Source: Stenotrophomonas sp. 169
Lineage (GTDB): Bacteria > Pseudomonadota > Gammaproteobacteria > Xanthomonadales > Xanthomonadaceae
Reading direction: 5' to 3'
NCBI RefSeq assembly: GCF_014621775.1
Contig: NZ_CP061204.1
Span: forward strand, 950,501-1,014,500
DNA length: 64,000 nucleotides
Of this stretch, positions 25,813-34,345 are shown one piece after another (the first letter of the stretch is position 1; each line of letters starts with the position of its first letter). Both the position numbers and the translations under genes were made by a program. The notes below the pieces were generated by a model that did no database searches, had not been told where the DNA came from, and was given only the letters and a program-made list of their open reading frames with translations.

Positions 25813-26658
25813 TCAATGCAGCCGCGTGCGCGGCCCGCCCAGGTCGACCAGTTTCTCCCGCAAGGCCTGGGCGTCGCCCGCGTCCGGGTTGCGCTGGACG
25901 TAGCGGCCGAGGTCGCGACGCGCACCGGCCAGGTAATCCAGTTTCAGGTACGCCAAACCGCGGTCACGCAGGGCGTCACCGCTGTCCGGCGCGAGCTTGA
26001 GCAGGCGATCCGCACTGCGGGCGGCGCGATCCCACTGATGGTTCTCGGCATAGACGCCATGCAGGTTGCGCAGCATGCGCATCAGGATCGCGCGGCTGGG
26101 GGCGGGATCCAGTATCTGCGCCAGCACCTGGTCATCGGGCAGCTGGCCGCCCAGATGCGAACTGGCGCGCTCGCGGAGCTCCTCCACGCTGAGGGGCCGG
26201 CCACCGTTGAAGGGGTCCATGACCAGCACCCCCTCGTCCATCGGCAGGCGGACCAGGAAGTGTCCTGGGAACGAAATCCCATCCAGGGTAATGCCCAGCC
26301 GGCGGGCGACTTCCATCTGCACCAGGGCGAGCGAAATGGGATTGCCCAGACGACGTTCGAACACTTCGTTGAGGTAACTGTTGCGCGGGTCGTAGTACTC
26401 GTCGTGGTCGCCGCTGAAGCCGAGCTCGTCGAACAGATGGCGGTTGATGGCGGCCATCTTCAGCGGCGCGGCGGTAATCGTGTCCACCTCCGCCTGCAGG
26501 TGCTCGACATAGCCCTGCAGGGTGGCGTCGTAGCGTGCGGGATCCAGCCCAGGATACTCATCGCGGGCGATCAGCAGGGCGGTCGGCAACAGGGGCAACG
26601 ACTCGTCATCGAGTTCGGCCAGCGAATCCCAGTCGGGCAATGTCATCCAGTCCTGCAT
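25813..26658 (-). CDS. SirB1-like protein (transglutaminase-like fold plus TPR)
   Basis: A 281-residue cytoplasmic protein. Residues about 35-190 match the transglutaminase-like SirB1 domain (NSYLNEVFERRLGNPISLALVQMEVARRLG and SFPGHFLVRL); the region has no cysteine at a catalytic position, so it is probably not an active transglutaminase. Residues about 200-275 form tetratricopeptide helices. The family is widespread, often near cell-envelope or prf/hem genes, and its function is unresolved. ATGs at 26658 and 26646 are both possible; AGGA sits just before the second. Confidence 0.87.
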   Translation of the reverse strand: MQDWMTLPDWDSLAELDDESLPLLPTALLIARDEYPGLDPARYDATLQGYVEHLQAEVDTITAAPLKMAAINRHLFDELGFSGDHDEYYDPRNSYLNEVFERRLGNPISLALVQMEVARRLGITLDGISFPGHFLVRLPMDEGVLVMDPFNGGRPLSVEELRERASSHLGGQLPDDQVLAQILDPAPSRAILMRMLRNLHGVYAENHQWDRAARSADRLLKLAPDSGDALRDRGLAYLKLDYLAGARRDLGRYVQRNPDAGDAQALREKLVDLGGPRTRLH

Positions 26659-26731
26659 GCAGACAGACTGGAGGCATCGCCCTCGGTATTCAAGCTGCGC
26701 GGCGTGAAATCAGGCCGCGCAGCAACCGCGG

Positions 26732-27172
26732 TTACGGGATGCCGGGACCGAACTTCAGTTCCGAGCCATCCTTGAGTTTCATCTTTTCGGCCTGCCCCGC
26801 ATTGAGCTCCAGCACGTAACGTGCGGGCCCGGTGCTCGGGTACGGCGGGCACATGTCGCCCGCCGAGCAGGGCGGCACATCGCGCTGCTGACTGACCAGC
26901 CTGCGCGCGCTGTCGAAGTACAGGATGTCCAGGCCCAGCTTGGTGTTCTTCATCCAGTACGCCTGCTGTTCCTCGCGATCATGGATGAACAGCATGCCGT
27001 GGTCCTCGGGCATGCTGTCGCGGAACATCAGGCCGCGCGCACGCGTCTCGTCGTTCTGCGCAAGCTCCACCTGGTAACGGGCACCTTCCAGTTCCACCCA
27101 GTGCTGGGGCGCGCCGGTGGCGCAGCCGGCCAAGGCAAGAAGGGGCAGCAGGAGCAGGGTACGGATTGACAT
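26732..27172 (-). CDS. DUF192 lipoprotein
   Basis: A 146-residue lipoprotein: signal MSIRTLLLLPLLALAGC with lipobox LAGC, then a DUF192 domain with its core motif YWMKNTKLGLDILYFD and the C-terminal YVLELNAGQAEKMKLKDG. The domain is a small beta-rich fold with no known activity. The start at 27172 gives the signal peptide and has AAGG about 9 bases upstream. It follows rpiA by 32 bases on the same strand and is probably the last gene of that operon. Confidence 0.9.
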   Translation of the reverse strand: MSIRTLLLLPLLALAGCATGAPQHWVELEGARYQVELAQNDETRARGLMFRDSMPEDHGMLFIHDREEQQAYWMKNTKLGLDILYFDSARRLVSQQRDVPPCSAGDMCPPYPSTGPARYVLELNAGQAEKMKLKDGSELKFGPGIP

Positions 27173-27204
27173 CGTGTTTACCTTTTCGGGGGAGCGGGCA
27201 GGAT

Positions 27205-27852
27205 TCACAGCACCACGGGCGGTTCGCCGCCAATGATCACCACGTCGGCGCGGCGCCGTGCGAACAGGCCGACGCACACCACGCCCGGCAACTGGTTGAG
27301 CTCGCGCTCAAGCTTCTCCGGATCGGTGATCTGCAGATGGTGGATATCCAGGATCTGGTTGCCGTTGTCGGTCACCACGCCTTCGCGCCACGTCGGCTGC
27401 CCGCCGGTCATGTCGCGGATCTGCCGGGCGACCAGGCTGCGCGCCATCGGGATGACTTCCACCGGCAGCGGGAACCGGCCCAGCACGGGCACCTGCTTGC
27501 TCGGGTCGACGATGCAGATGAAGCGCTCGCTGGCCTCGGCGATGATCTTTTCGCGGGTCAGTGCGGCACCACCGCCCTTGATCAGGCACTTGCCCGGATC
27601 GCACTCGTCGGCACCATCCACATACAGCGACAGCGTGCCGGTGTGGTTGAGTTCCATCACCTCGATGCCATGCTTCCGCAACTGCGCGGTGCTCTGCTCG
27701 GAACTGGACACGGCGCCCTTGATACGGTGCTGGATACGGCCCAGTGCGTCGATGAAATAGGCCACGGTGGACCCGGTGCCGACGCCGACGATCATGCCGT
27801 CTTCAACGTACTCGATGGCTTTTTCGGCGGCCAGGCGCTTGGCTTCGGACAT
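27205..27852 (-). CDS. rpiA: Ribose-5-phosphate isomerase A
   Basis: Interconverts ribose 5-phosphate and ribulose 5-phosphate in the pentose phosphate pathway. The 215-residue protein has [15 protein letters not shown] (phosphate binding), the catalytic DGADE loop, and [11 protein letters not shown], as in RpiA. Length is typical. It sits in a minus-strand run: cyclo-ligase, EVE protein, rpiA, DUF192. Confidence 0.97.
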   Translation of the reverse strand: MSEAKRLAAEKAIEYVEDGMIVGVGTGSTVAYFIDALGRIQHRIKGAVSSSEQSTAQLRKHGIEVMELNHTGTLSLYVDGADECDPGKCLIKGGGAALTREKIIAEASERFICIVDPSKQVPVLGRFPLPVEVIPMARSLVARQIRDMTGGQPTWREGVVTDNGNQILDIHHLQITDPEKLERELNQLPGVVCVGLFARRRADVVIIGGEPPVVL

Positions 27853-27916
27853 GCGGAGAATCTCAGGAGGGGAATGGCGGGAGGGAGGCGGACAGGTCGC
27901 AGCAGGCGGGGCGGCG

Positions 27917-28392
<476 letters not shown>

Positions 28393-28396
<4 letters not shown>

Positions 28397-28980
28397 GCGT
28401 TCACGGGGGAAGTGAAAAGGGTGGTCGCCTCGGTGCAGATGGCATCGACCTGGACGTCCCACGACGCCACCGGCAATGCATCGACCTGCTGCACGGCGAA
28501 GGCCGCGCCGACCAACCACGGCGGAGTGGGGCGATCGTGCCGGAAGGCGAAGCTGCGATCATACCAGCCGCCTCCCATGCCCAGGCGCCCACCGCCGGCA
28601 TCGAAGCCCACCAAGGGCGTGACCACCAGGTCCATGTCAGCGGCTTGCAGGGTGTCGGCCGCGGCAAGGTCCGGTTCGGGTATGCCGAAGCGGTTCTGCC
28701 GCAGCGGCTGACCCGGACGCCACGGCGCGAAGCGCAGCACGTCACCCTGCAGCACGGGCAGGCAATAGGTCACTGCTTCGGGCAGTCCCACCTGCCAGCG
28801 ATGCAGGGCGATCTCGCCATCCATCGCCCAGTAACCGGCGACATGGCCGTGTCGGGGCGCAAAAGGCAGGGCGAACAGGCGCTCGGCCAAGCGATCCGCC
28901 GCGTCGATGCGGACGGCAGCAGGCAGGTCGCGACGGCGCTGCCGCAGAAGGGCACGCAGGTCCTGGCGCGGATCGGTCAT
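28393..28980 (-). CDS. 5-formyltetrahydrofolate cyclo-ligase
   Basis: Converts 5-formyltetrahydrofolate to 5,10-methenyltetrahydrofolate with ATP. The 195-residue protein has the basic N-terminal nucleotide-binding stretch (LRALLRQRRRDL), FGIPEPD, the motif VTPLVGFDAGGGRLGMGGGWYDR that binds the phosphates, and a final conserved CTEA. It lies downstream of 6S RNA and zapA, an arrangement conserved from E. coli (ygfA/fau) to xanthomonads, and starts the run that includes EVE, rpiA and DUF192. Confidence 0.95.
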
Positions 28981-29031
28981 CGTCGGCTCGGCGGTGAGGG
29001 AATCGCCCCATTGTGCCGCGTGCCGCGCTGG

Positions 29032-29068
29032 AAAAAACAAAGGCGACATCCGAAGACGCCGCCTTTGT
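29032..29068 (-). terminator. Terminator after 6S RNA
   Basis: On the minus strand ACAAAGGCGGCGTC and GATGTCGCCTTTGT pair around a TTCG loop, followed by six T residues. It separates 6S RNA from the cyclo-ligase gene. Confidence 0.88.
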
Positions 29069-29077
29069 CGAATCTTG

Positions 29078-29263
29078 CATTCTCCGCAATGACGATGCAT
29101 GCGAAACGACCTTGAACCCAGGGGCTCAAGTGGGAACGCTGGGGGGCCATCGGGCTTCCCGCTACAAGGCGGACCTGCACTCCCGGCTCCGTCGCGCTCC
29201 CGGTGTCGTTCTTAAGGGACAAGGCGAATGTTTGCACATGCCGTCGTGTACCGCAGAGAACGC
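29078..29263 (-). ncRNA. ssrS: 6S RNA
   Basis: About 186 nt, between zapA and the cyclo-ligase gene, which is the conserved ssrS position in gammaproteobacteria. The ends pair as the closing stem: TTCTCTGCGG at the 5' side with TTGCGGAGAA at the 3' side, then a second stem of CGACGGCATGTGC with GCATGCATCG. The 3' half has CACTTGAGCCCCTGGGTTCAAGG, the counterpart of the E. coli CCTTGAACCAAGGGTTCAAGG hairpin. The -10 box TATACT sits seven bases upstream of the predicted start. 6S RNA mimics an open promoter and sequesters sigma-70 polymerase in stationary phase. Ends are estimated to within a few bases. Confidence 0.9.
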
Positions 29264-29270
29264 ACCAACA

Positions 29271-29276
29271 GTATAG
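29271..29276 (-). promoter_or_regulatory. -10 box TATACT of 6S RNA
   Basis: TATACT on the minus strand, 7 bases before the predicted 5' end of 6S RNA. No good -35 box is visible at 17 bases. Confidence 0.6.
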
Positions 29277-29338
29277 CGAGCCCACTGCGGAGGGGTAGTC
29301 CGTTCGTCGGCAACAGTGCGTACCAATTCAGAAACGGG

Positions 29339-29410
29339 AAAAGGGGGACGCAGGCGATCAAGGCGCGATACGCAGTGTCAAAAACGCCTTGATCCCCTCC
29401 GTCCCCTTTT
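29339..29410. terminator. Imperfect inverted repeat after zapA, related to the 23480 element
   Basis: The right arm (CGCCTTGATCCCCTCCGTCC then CCTTTT) shares GATCCCCTCCGTCCCCTTTT-like sequence with the perfect element at 23480-23557 (ATCCCCTCCGTCCCCTTTT). The left arm AAAAGGGGGACGCAGGCGAT is complementary with a few mismatches. It touches the zapA stop codon and should end zapA transcripts. Confidence 0.8.
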
Positions 29411-29704
29411 TTACTGGTCGATCGCGCGGTCGAGGCGGCGGTTGAGGTCGGACAGGGTCTGCTGCAGGGCAACGGCCTGGCGGGCATTCTCGTCGCGCAG
29501 CTGCTGCAGTTCGTGGGCCAGGTTGAGGGCTGCCAGTACGGCCACGCGATCTACGCCGACCATCCGGTTGCTGCCCCGGATTTCGCGCATCTTCGCATCC
29601 AGAAGGCGCGAGGCGGCCATCAGGCTGTCGCGCTCTTCTGCGCCGACCCCCACGGTGTAATCACGGTCCAGGATGCGGACGTTGACCGGTTCTGCGCCGC
29701 TCAT
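29411..29704 (-). CDS. zapA: Cell division protein ZapA
   Basis: A 97-residue FtsZ-ring stabiliser. It opens with VNVRILDRDYTVGVGAEERDSLMAASRLLDAKMREIRGSN-type sequence, typical of the ZapA N-terminal domain, then a coiled coil (about 60-97: LAHELQQLRDENARQAVALQ). The start overlaps the stop of the coiled-coil gene upstream (ATGA). Followed by 6S RNA, as in E. coli. Confidence 0.95.
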   Translation of the reverse strand: MSGAEPVNVRILDRDYTVGVGAEERDSLMAASRLLDAKMREIRGSNRMVGVDRVAVLAALNLAHELQQLRDENARQAVALQQTLSDLNRRLDRAIDQ

Positions 29705-29922
29705 GTGTGCTGCTCCAGGGATTTGAGCCGGGTGATCATCGCTTCCACGCGCGAGCGGGCCTGTTCGTTCTTGGCCAGCAGGGTGGAGCGCTCGGTGGCC
29801 AGCTGTTCCTGCTGGTGGCGCAGGCTGCGGTTCTCCTCGGCAAGGCGCTGGTTGCGCTCAAGCAGCGCCTCCACCCGGGCGGCGAAGGCCTGCAACTGGT
29901 CGAAGGGGCTGGGATGGTCCAT
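29701..29922 (-). CDS. TIGR02449-type coiled-coil protein (ZapB-like)
   Basis: A 73-residue protein that is nearly all coiled coil (FDQLQAFAARVEALLERNQRLAEENRSLRHQQEQLATER). It matches the TIGR02449 pattern of small proteins encoded immediately upstream of zapA. A role as a division partner of ZapA, like ZapB, is inferred from fold and coupling (stop overlaps the zapA start). The ATG at 29922 (MDHPSPF) is used; a TTG further upstream is less likely. Confidence 0.85.
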   Translation of the reverse strand: MDHPSPFDQLQAFAARVEALLERNQRLAEENRSLRHQQEQLATERSTLLAKNEQARSRVEAMITRLKSLEQHT

Positions 29923-30053
29923 GGGCGCAAGAGTCTCAGGGGGTTTGACCACGGTCAAGCGTCGGCGCAGATAGGCTGCGAGGTGACGCGTCCCGTTCTA
30001 AACTAGCCCATCGGCGACACGAGCGGTAACGCGCAGGTCGCCCCCTTACCGAG

Positions 30054-30614
30054 ATGAGCTTGCAGATGACCGAACTTCCTTCCGTCGACGACGTCTTCCG
30101 TGCCAGTGCCACGCTGGGCCTTGGCGCGACCCCCGCCGAACTGCATGGCGGCCTGTGTGGCTGGCTGGCTGCCGGCGGTGCGCCGGGAAATGACTGGCCG
30201 GCCCGCGTGCTGGCGGACGATGCGCTGCCTTCCGTGGCCGAAGGGAGTGCGCTGGCGCAATTGCTGGAGGCGTCGGTGAAGCAGCTGGAAGACCGCGATT
30301 TCGGCTTCGAGCTGCTGCTGACCGACAGCACGGCGACCAACGACCAGGTCGATGCCCTGTTTGGATGGGCGCGCGCCTTCCTTGGCGGATTCGGGCTGGG
30401 CTCGGGCCATAGCCGGCCGCCGTTGTCCGAAGAAGGCGAAGAAGCGCTCAACGATCTGGCCAAGCTGGCCCAGGCGTCGAGCGAGGATTTTGATAGTGAC
30501 GCCGAGGACGACGAGGAAGCCCTCGCGGAAATCGAGGAGTTCATCCGCATCGCGGTGCTGCTGCTGCACGGGGACTGCGTGATGGCTGCACGCCATCGCC
30601 AGCGCCTGAACTGA
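30054..30614 (+). CDS. ygfB: UPF0149 (YgfB/YecA-type) protein
   Basis: A 186-residue acidic protein. The opening (VDDVFRASATLGLGATPAELHGGLCGWLAAGG), the middle WARAFLGGFGLG and the Asp/Glu-rich C-terminal region ending EFIRIAVLLLHGDC are UPF0149 features. YgfB-like proteins are known as transcriptional modulators in some pseudomonads; the role here is not shown. ATGs at 30054 and 30066 are both possible. The stop overlaps the pepP start (TGATG), as in E. coli, where ygfB precedes pepP. Confidence 0.92.
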   Translation: MSLQMTELPSVDDVFRASATLGLGATPAELHGGLCGWLAAGGAPGNDWPARVLADDALPSVAEGSALAQLLEASVKQLEDRDFGFELLLTDSTATNDQVDALFGWARAFLGGFGLGSGHSRPPLSEEGEEALNDLAKLAQASSEDFDSDAEDDEEALAEIEEFIRIAVLLLHGDCVMAARHRQRLN

Positions 30615-31957
30615 TGGGCGGGGCGCGCGCGGACCTCCGTCAGCGCACCGGCATCGGTGCCGCCGAATACAGGCGCCGCCGTCGCCAGTTGATGGAGATG
30701 GCGGGCGACGATGCGATCCTGGTACTGCCGGCAGCGTCGGAGAAAGTCCGCAGCCTGGATACGCATTACCCGTACCGGCAGGACTCGGATTTCTGGTACC
30801 TCAGTGGCTTCCCGGAGCCGGATGCCGTGCTGGTCCTGGTGCCCGGCCGCCGCCATGGGGAAGTGATCCTGTTCTGCCGCGAGCGCGATGCCGAACGGGA
30901 GGCATGGGACGGCGCGCGGGCCGGCCAGGAGGGCGCCGTGGCGGATTTCGGCATGGACGATGCGTTCCCGATCGACGATCTGGACGACATCCTGCCCGGC
31001 CTGCTGGAAGGGCGTTCGCGCGTCTACTACCACTTTGGCCGCGATGCGGAGTTCGACCTCAAGCTGATCGGCTGGGTCAACCGCGTGCGATCGCAGGTGC
31101 GGCACGGTGCGCAACCGCCGCACGAGTTCCTCGAACTGGGCCATCTGCTGCACGAACAGCGCCTGTTCAAATCGGCGGCGGAAGTGGCGGTGATGGACGA
31201 AGCAGCGCGGATCAGCGTGCAGGCGCACCAGGCTGCGATGCGTGTCGCGCGGCCTGGTATCCATGAGTACGAACTGCAGGCCGAGGTGGAGCGCGTGTTC
31301 CGCGCCCACGATGCCTGCCCCGCGTATTCCAGTATCGTCGGGGCCGGTCACAATGCCTGCATCCTGCATTACCGCGACAACAACGCGCGCTCACGCGATG
31401 GCGATCTGGTCCTGATCGATGCAGGTGCGGAGTATCGCAACTACGCCAGCGACATCACCCGTACGTTTCCGGTCAATGGACGCTTCAGTGCCGAGCAGCG
31501 GGCGCTGCATGACCTGGTCGGTGCGGCCCAGGCTGCGGCGTTGGCGCAGGCACGGCCGGGTGTGGCGTATGAGGCGGGCCATCTGGCAGCGGTCACCGTG
31601 CTGACCGAGGGCCTGCTGCGGCTCGGGCTGTTGAAGGGAACGCTGGAGGCCAACATCGCCGAGGCGCATTACAAGCGCTTCTATCGGCACAAGACCGGTC
31701 ATTGGATCGGCCTGGACGTGCACGATGTCGGCGATTACCGCTTGGCTGGCGAGTCCCGCCTGTTGGAGCCGGGCATGGTGTTCACCATCGAGCCGGGGCT
31801 GTATGTGAGCGCGGACGATACGAGCGTGGACGCGCGCTGGCGCGGCATTGGCATCCGGACCGAGGATGATGTGTTGATCACGGACAACGGGCACCGGGTG
31901 CTGACCGAGGGTCTGGCACGCAGCGCGGACGAGATCGAAGCGTTCATGCAGGGATGA
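30614..31957 (+). CDS. pepP: Xaa-Pro aminopeptidase P (M24B)
   Basis: Removes N-terminal residues that precede proline. The 447-residue protein has the aminopeptidase P N-terminal domain (about 1-165, with RQDSDFWYLSGFPEPDAVLVL) and the pita-bread catalytic domain. Metal ligands are visible: LIDAGAEYRNYASDITRTF (two Asp), GHWIGLDVHD (His), FTIEPGLY (Glu) and IRTEDDVLIT (Glu). Coupled to ygfB by a TGATG overlap. It lies within 2 kb of a second M24 peptidase (pepQ). Confidence 0.96.
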   Translation: MGGARADLRQRTGIGAAEYRRRRRQLMEMAGDDAILVLPAASEKVRSLDTHYPYRQDSDFWYLSGFPEPDAVLVLVPGRRHGEVILFCRERDAEREAWDGARAGQEGAVADFGMDDAFPIDDLDDILPGLLEGRSRVYYHFGRDAEFDLKLIGWVNRVRSQVRHGAQPPHEFLELGHLLHEQRLFKSAAEVAVMDEAARISVQAHQAAMRVARPGIHEYELQAEVERVFRAHDACPAYSSIVGAGHNACILHYRDNNARSRDGDLVLIDAGAEYRNYASDITRTFPVNGRFSAEQRALHDLVGAAQAAALAQARPGVAYEAGHLAAVTVLTEGLLRLGLLKGTLEANIAEAHYKRFYRHKTGHWIGLDVHDVGDYRLAGESRLLEPGMVFTIEPGLYVSADDTSVDARWRGIGIRTEDDVLITDNGHRVLTEGLARSADEIEAFMQG

Positions 31958-32042
31958 GGGGGTTGCCGGGGTTGCGCCCGGCGCTCGCTTTGAAGCCACA
32001 GCCACAGCAAAGGCAACGTCAAAGGCTGCTGGGCTGCGTGTA

Positions 32043-32150
32043 GGCGGGGCGAGGTGGGGTGGCGGGGGACGGCAAAAGCTGCATCCATGCGTGCCTCGTT
32101 TCGTGCCATCCATGGCACTCAACGCCCCCGCCAACCCACCCCGCCCCACC
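32043..32150. repeat. Core-and-arms repeat, copy A (complete)
   Basis: Two arms (32043-32068 and 32125-32150) pair at 23 of 26 positions and enclose a 56-base core that starts ACGGCAAAAGC and contains GCCTCGTTTCGTGCCATCC. The core is nearly the same as in copy B (46878-46932) and copy C (32420-32467, opposite strand), while the arm sequences differ between A and B but stay self-complementary. It lies in the 570-base gap between the convergent pepP and pepQ genes. Confidence 0.78.
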
Positions 32151-32198
32151 TTCGACAGGTCCGTGGCGGCCATGGACACGTCGGGCATGCCGACATCG

Positions 32199-32273
32199 GT
32201 AGCGCCGACCCATGGTCGGCGGAACGTTTCCGCCAACGGCCCGCTGCGCTCGCCGACCACGGGTCGGCGCTAC
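32199..32273. repeat. GTAG palindrome dimer (GTAGCGCCGACCCATGG variant)
   Basis: One direct element at 32199-32220 and one inverted element at about 32252-32273, ending in CTAC, form a SMAG dimer between copies A and C of the core-and-arms repeat. Confidence 0.8.
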
Positions 32274-32363
32274 CGCGGACCTCGTTGACCCGTCTGGTGG
32301 AGGGAGCCCCTGAGTCAGGGGCGGCCGCGAAGCGGCGGGGTGTGGGTGCTGGTGAGACGGGGC

Positions 32364-32390
32364 CCACGGTTTGCGCAGCAAAGCGTGGGA
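32364..32390. other. Hairpin in the pepP-pepQ gap
   Basis: CCCACGGTTTGC and GCAAAGCGTGGG pair around a three-base loop. Together with the GTAG dimer and the two core-and-arms copies it makes the whole 31958-32529 gap strongly structured. I see no gene in it. Confidence 0.5.
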
Positions 32391-32419
32391 GCGGCAGCGC
32401 GAATGCGATGACGTGGACC

Positions 32420-32500
32420 CCGCCATGGATGGCGCGAAACGAGGCACGCAGGAGCGGCTTTTGCCGTCCCCCGCCCAGCCCCACCGCCCGGCCCCACCCC
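32420..32500 (-). repeat. Core-and-arms repeat, copy C (one arm only)
   Basis: Read on the minus strand, the core ACGGCAAAAGCCGCTCC followed by TGCGTGCCTCGTTTCGCGCC matches copies A and B. A G-rich left arm (32468-32500) is present, but no complementary right arm is found after the core, so this copy looks truncated. It is inverted relative to copy A. Confidence 0.7.
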
Positions 32501-32529
32501 AGATGCACCCCAGCCCGCCGCGAGGGGGT

Positions 32530-33864
32530 CTACCCGTTCGCTGCCGCCGCGAACTCCGGACGGGTCAGGTTATCGGCTTCGCCGGTCGTGCACAGCACTT
32601 CGTCTTCGATGCGGATGCCGCCGTACGGACGGAAGAAATCCACCCGGTTCCAGTCGATGCTGGCGCCATGACCGGCCTGCTTCACTTCGTCCAGCAGCAT
32701 GTCGATGAAGTACAGGCCCGGCTCGATGGTGACGACCATGTCCGGCTCCAGTACGCGTGTCATGCGCAGGTAGGGATGGCCGGCGGGGCGTTCGATGCGG
32801 CCACCGTCTTCGCCCGCCGCGAAGCCCGCGACGTCGTGCACCTGCAGCCCGATCAGGTGGCCCAAGCCATGCGGGAAGAACGCGGCGCTGACGCCGGTCT
32901 CCACGGCCGTCTGCGGCGACACGGTGATGACGCCGAAATCCTTGAGGACGCCCATCAAGGAAAGATGCGCGTCCACGTGCAACTGCTTGTAGTCCACACC
33001 TGCGCGCACCGACGCGCACATCTGCTGCTGCGCTGCGTCCACGGCGGCGATCATCGCGGCGAACTCATCGTGGCCGTGCATGGCGTAGGTGCGGGTGATG
33101 TCACTGGCGTAACCGTGCGCGCTCGCGCCTGCATCGATCAGGAAGCTGCGCAGCGGCTGCGGCGCCTGCCGGCCCAGTTCGGTGTAGTGCAGGACCGCGG
33201 CGTGTTCGTTCAGCGCCACGATGTTGCCGTAGGGCAACTCGTTGGCATCCTGGCCGACGGCGGCGCAGTACGCCATGTGGATGGAGAACTCGTCGGCCCC
33301 CCCGCGGAAAGCCGCTTCTGCCGCACGATGGCCGCGCACGCCCGATACCTGCGCCTGACGCATCAGGGCGATCTCATACGGCGTCTTGTACGCGCGGTGG
33401 TAGTCCAGATAGTTGACGACGCCCGCCGGATTGTTCGGCGCCCAGTCACCCAGCGCACTCTGCGGTTCGCCCAGCACGGCGCAGCGCGCACGGTCCTTGG
33501 GCAGCAGCGCCAGCGCCTCTTCCGGCGTACGGATGATGTGGATGTCGAAGTGGCCTGCCCACCAGCCGCTCGGTGCATCCGGCACCACATGCCAGTAGTC
33601 GAAAGGCTGGTGGAAAATCACCTTGGGACGCTCGCCCGGCGTGAACACCAACCAGCTGTTCGGCACGCGTGTCAGCGGCAACCACGCCTTGAACTGTGGA
33701 TTGACGGCATACGGGTAATCGCGATCGTCGAACACCTGGTAGTGCAGGGTGCCACTGGGAATCACCAGATGATCGAAACCGCCGCGGGCCAAGGCGGTCT
33801 CTGCACGTTGGCAGAGCACAGCCAGGTGGTCGGGATAGAGGACGCCGGGGTCATGCTGGATCAT
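32530..33864 (-). CDS. pepQ: Xaa-Pro dipeptidase / prolidase-type M24 peptidase
   Basis: Splits X-Pro dipeptides. The 444-residue protein has the PepQ N-terminal region (GGFDHLVIPSGTLHYQVFDDRDYPYAVNPQFKAWLPL) and an M24 catalytic domain with ligands in LIDAGASAHGYASDITRTY (two Asp), HGLGHLIGLQVHD (His), IEPGLYF (Glu) and IRIEDEVL (Glu). The start at 33864 (MIQHDPGVLY) follows the family; the open frame upstream to 34182 is not supported. It is convergent with pepP across a repeat-rich gap. Confidence 0.95.
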   Translation of the reverse strand: MIQHDPGVLYPDHLAVLCQRAETALARGGFDHLVIPSGTLHYQVFDDRDYPYAVNPQFKAWLPLTRVPNSWLVFTPGERPKVIFHQPFDYWHVVPDAPSGWWAGHFDIHIIRTPEEALALLPKDRARCAVLGEPQSALGDWAPNNPAGVVNYLDYHRAYKTPYEIALMRQAQVSGVRGHRAAEAAFRGGADEFSIHMAYCAAVGQDANELPYGNIVALNEHAAVLHYTELGRQAPQPLRSFLIDAGASAHGYASDITRTYAMHGHDEFAAMIAAVDAAQQQMCASVRAGVDYKQLHVDAHLSLMGVLKDFGVITVSPQTAVETGVSAAFFPHGLGHLIGLQVHDVAGFAAGEDGGRIERPAGHPYLRMTRVLEPDMVVTIEPGLYFIDMLLDEVKQAGHGASIDWNRVDFFRPYGGIRIEDEVLCTTGEADNLTRPEFAAAANG

Positions 33865-33988
33865 CGCGGTAACTCGTTGGAAAACAATCCACGATTGTGC
33901 CGCAAGCGCTGCCTGGCTGCTGTGCCGGAACCGGCGCTGGGCGTGATGGGGAATGCCCGGCACCGCGCAAACCCCGGGCAGGACGGCG

Positions 33989-34345
33989 TCAGTCGGGCTG
34001 TTGACCGATCCAGCTGCGCAGCAGGTCGCGGTGTTCACGCCCCAGGGTGATGAAGCGGAAGCCCGCCCACGTCTGGCCAGCCACGTGCGCGGGATCGGCC
34101 CAGAGCAGATGAACACCCACATCGATCGGCGCACGATGTCCGTCACTGAGCGGCAGGGTGAACTGCAACTGGTAGAGGGCATCCTCGCGCAGCGGCACCG
34201 AGGCCAGCATCAGCATGCCGGTTTCCGAGACGTTGCCCAGGCGGCCGATCACCCGCTCGGTCATGCTGTCGGTCACCGGCACCAGGTCGGCGACATTGCG
34301 CCGGGGCGCGCGGCGGGTGTCCGGAGTGTCTTCGACGCCGTTCAT
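33989..34345 (-). CDS. PilZ-domain protein
   Basis: A 118-residue protein formed by one PilZ domain. The c-di-GMP-binding motifs are present: RRAPRRN (Arg11/12 to Arg15/16) and NVSETG (38-43, the N/DxSxxG box). It should bind cyclic-di-GMP and change the behaviour of a partner. The start overlaps the DUF1631 stop by four bases (ATGA), so the partner may be the DUF1631 protein. Confidence 0.92.
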   Translation of the reverse strand: MNGVEDTPDTRRAPRRNVADLVPVTDSMTERVIGRLGNVSETGMLMLASVPLREDALYQLQFTLPLSDGHRAPIDVGVHLLWADPAHVAGQTWAGFRFITLGREHRDLLRSWIGQQPD

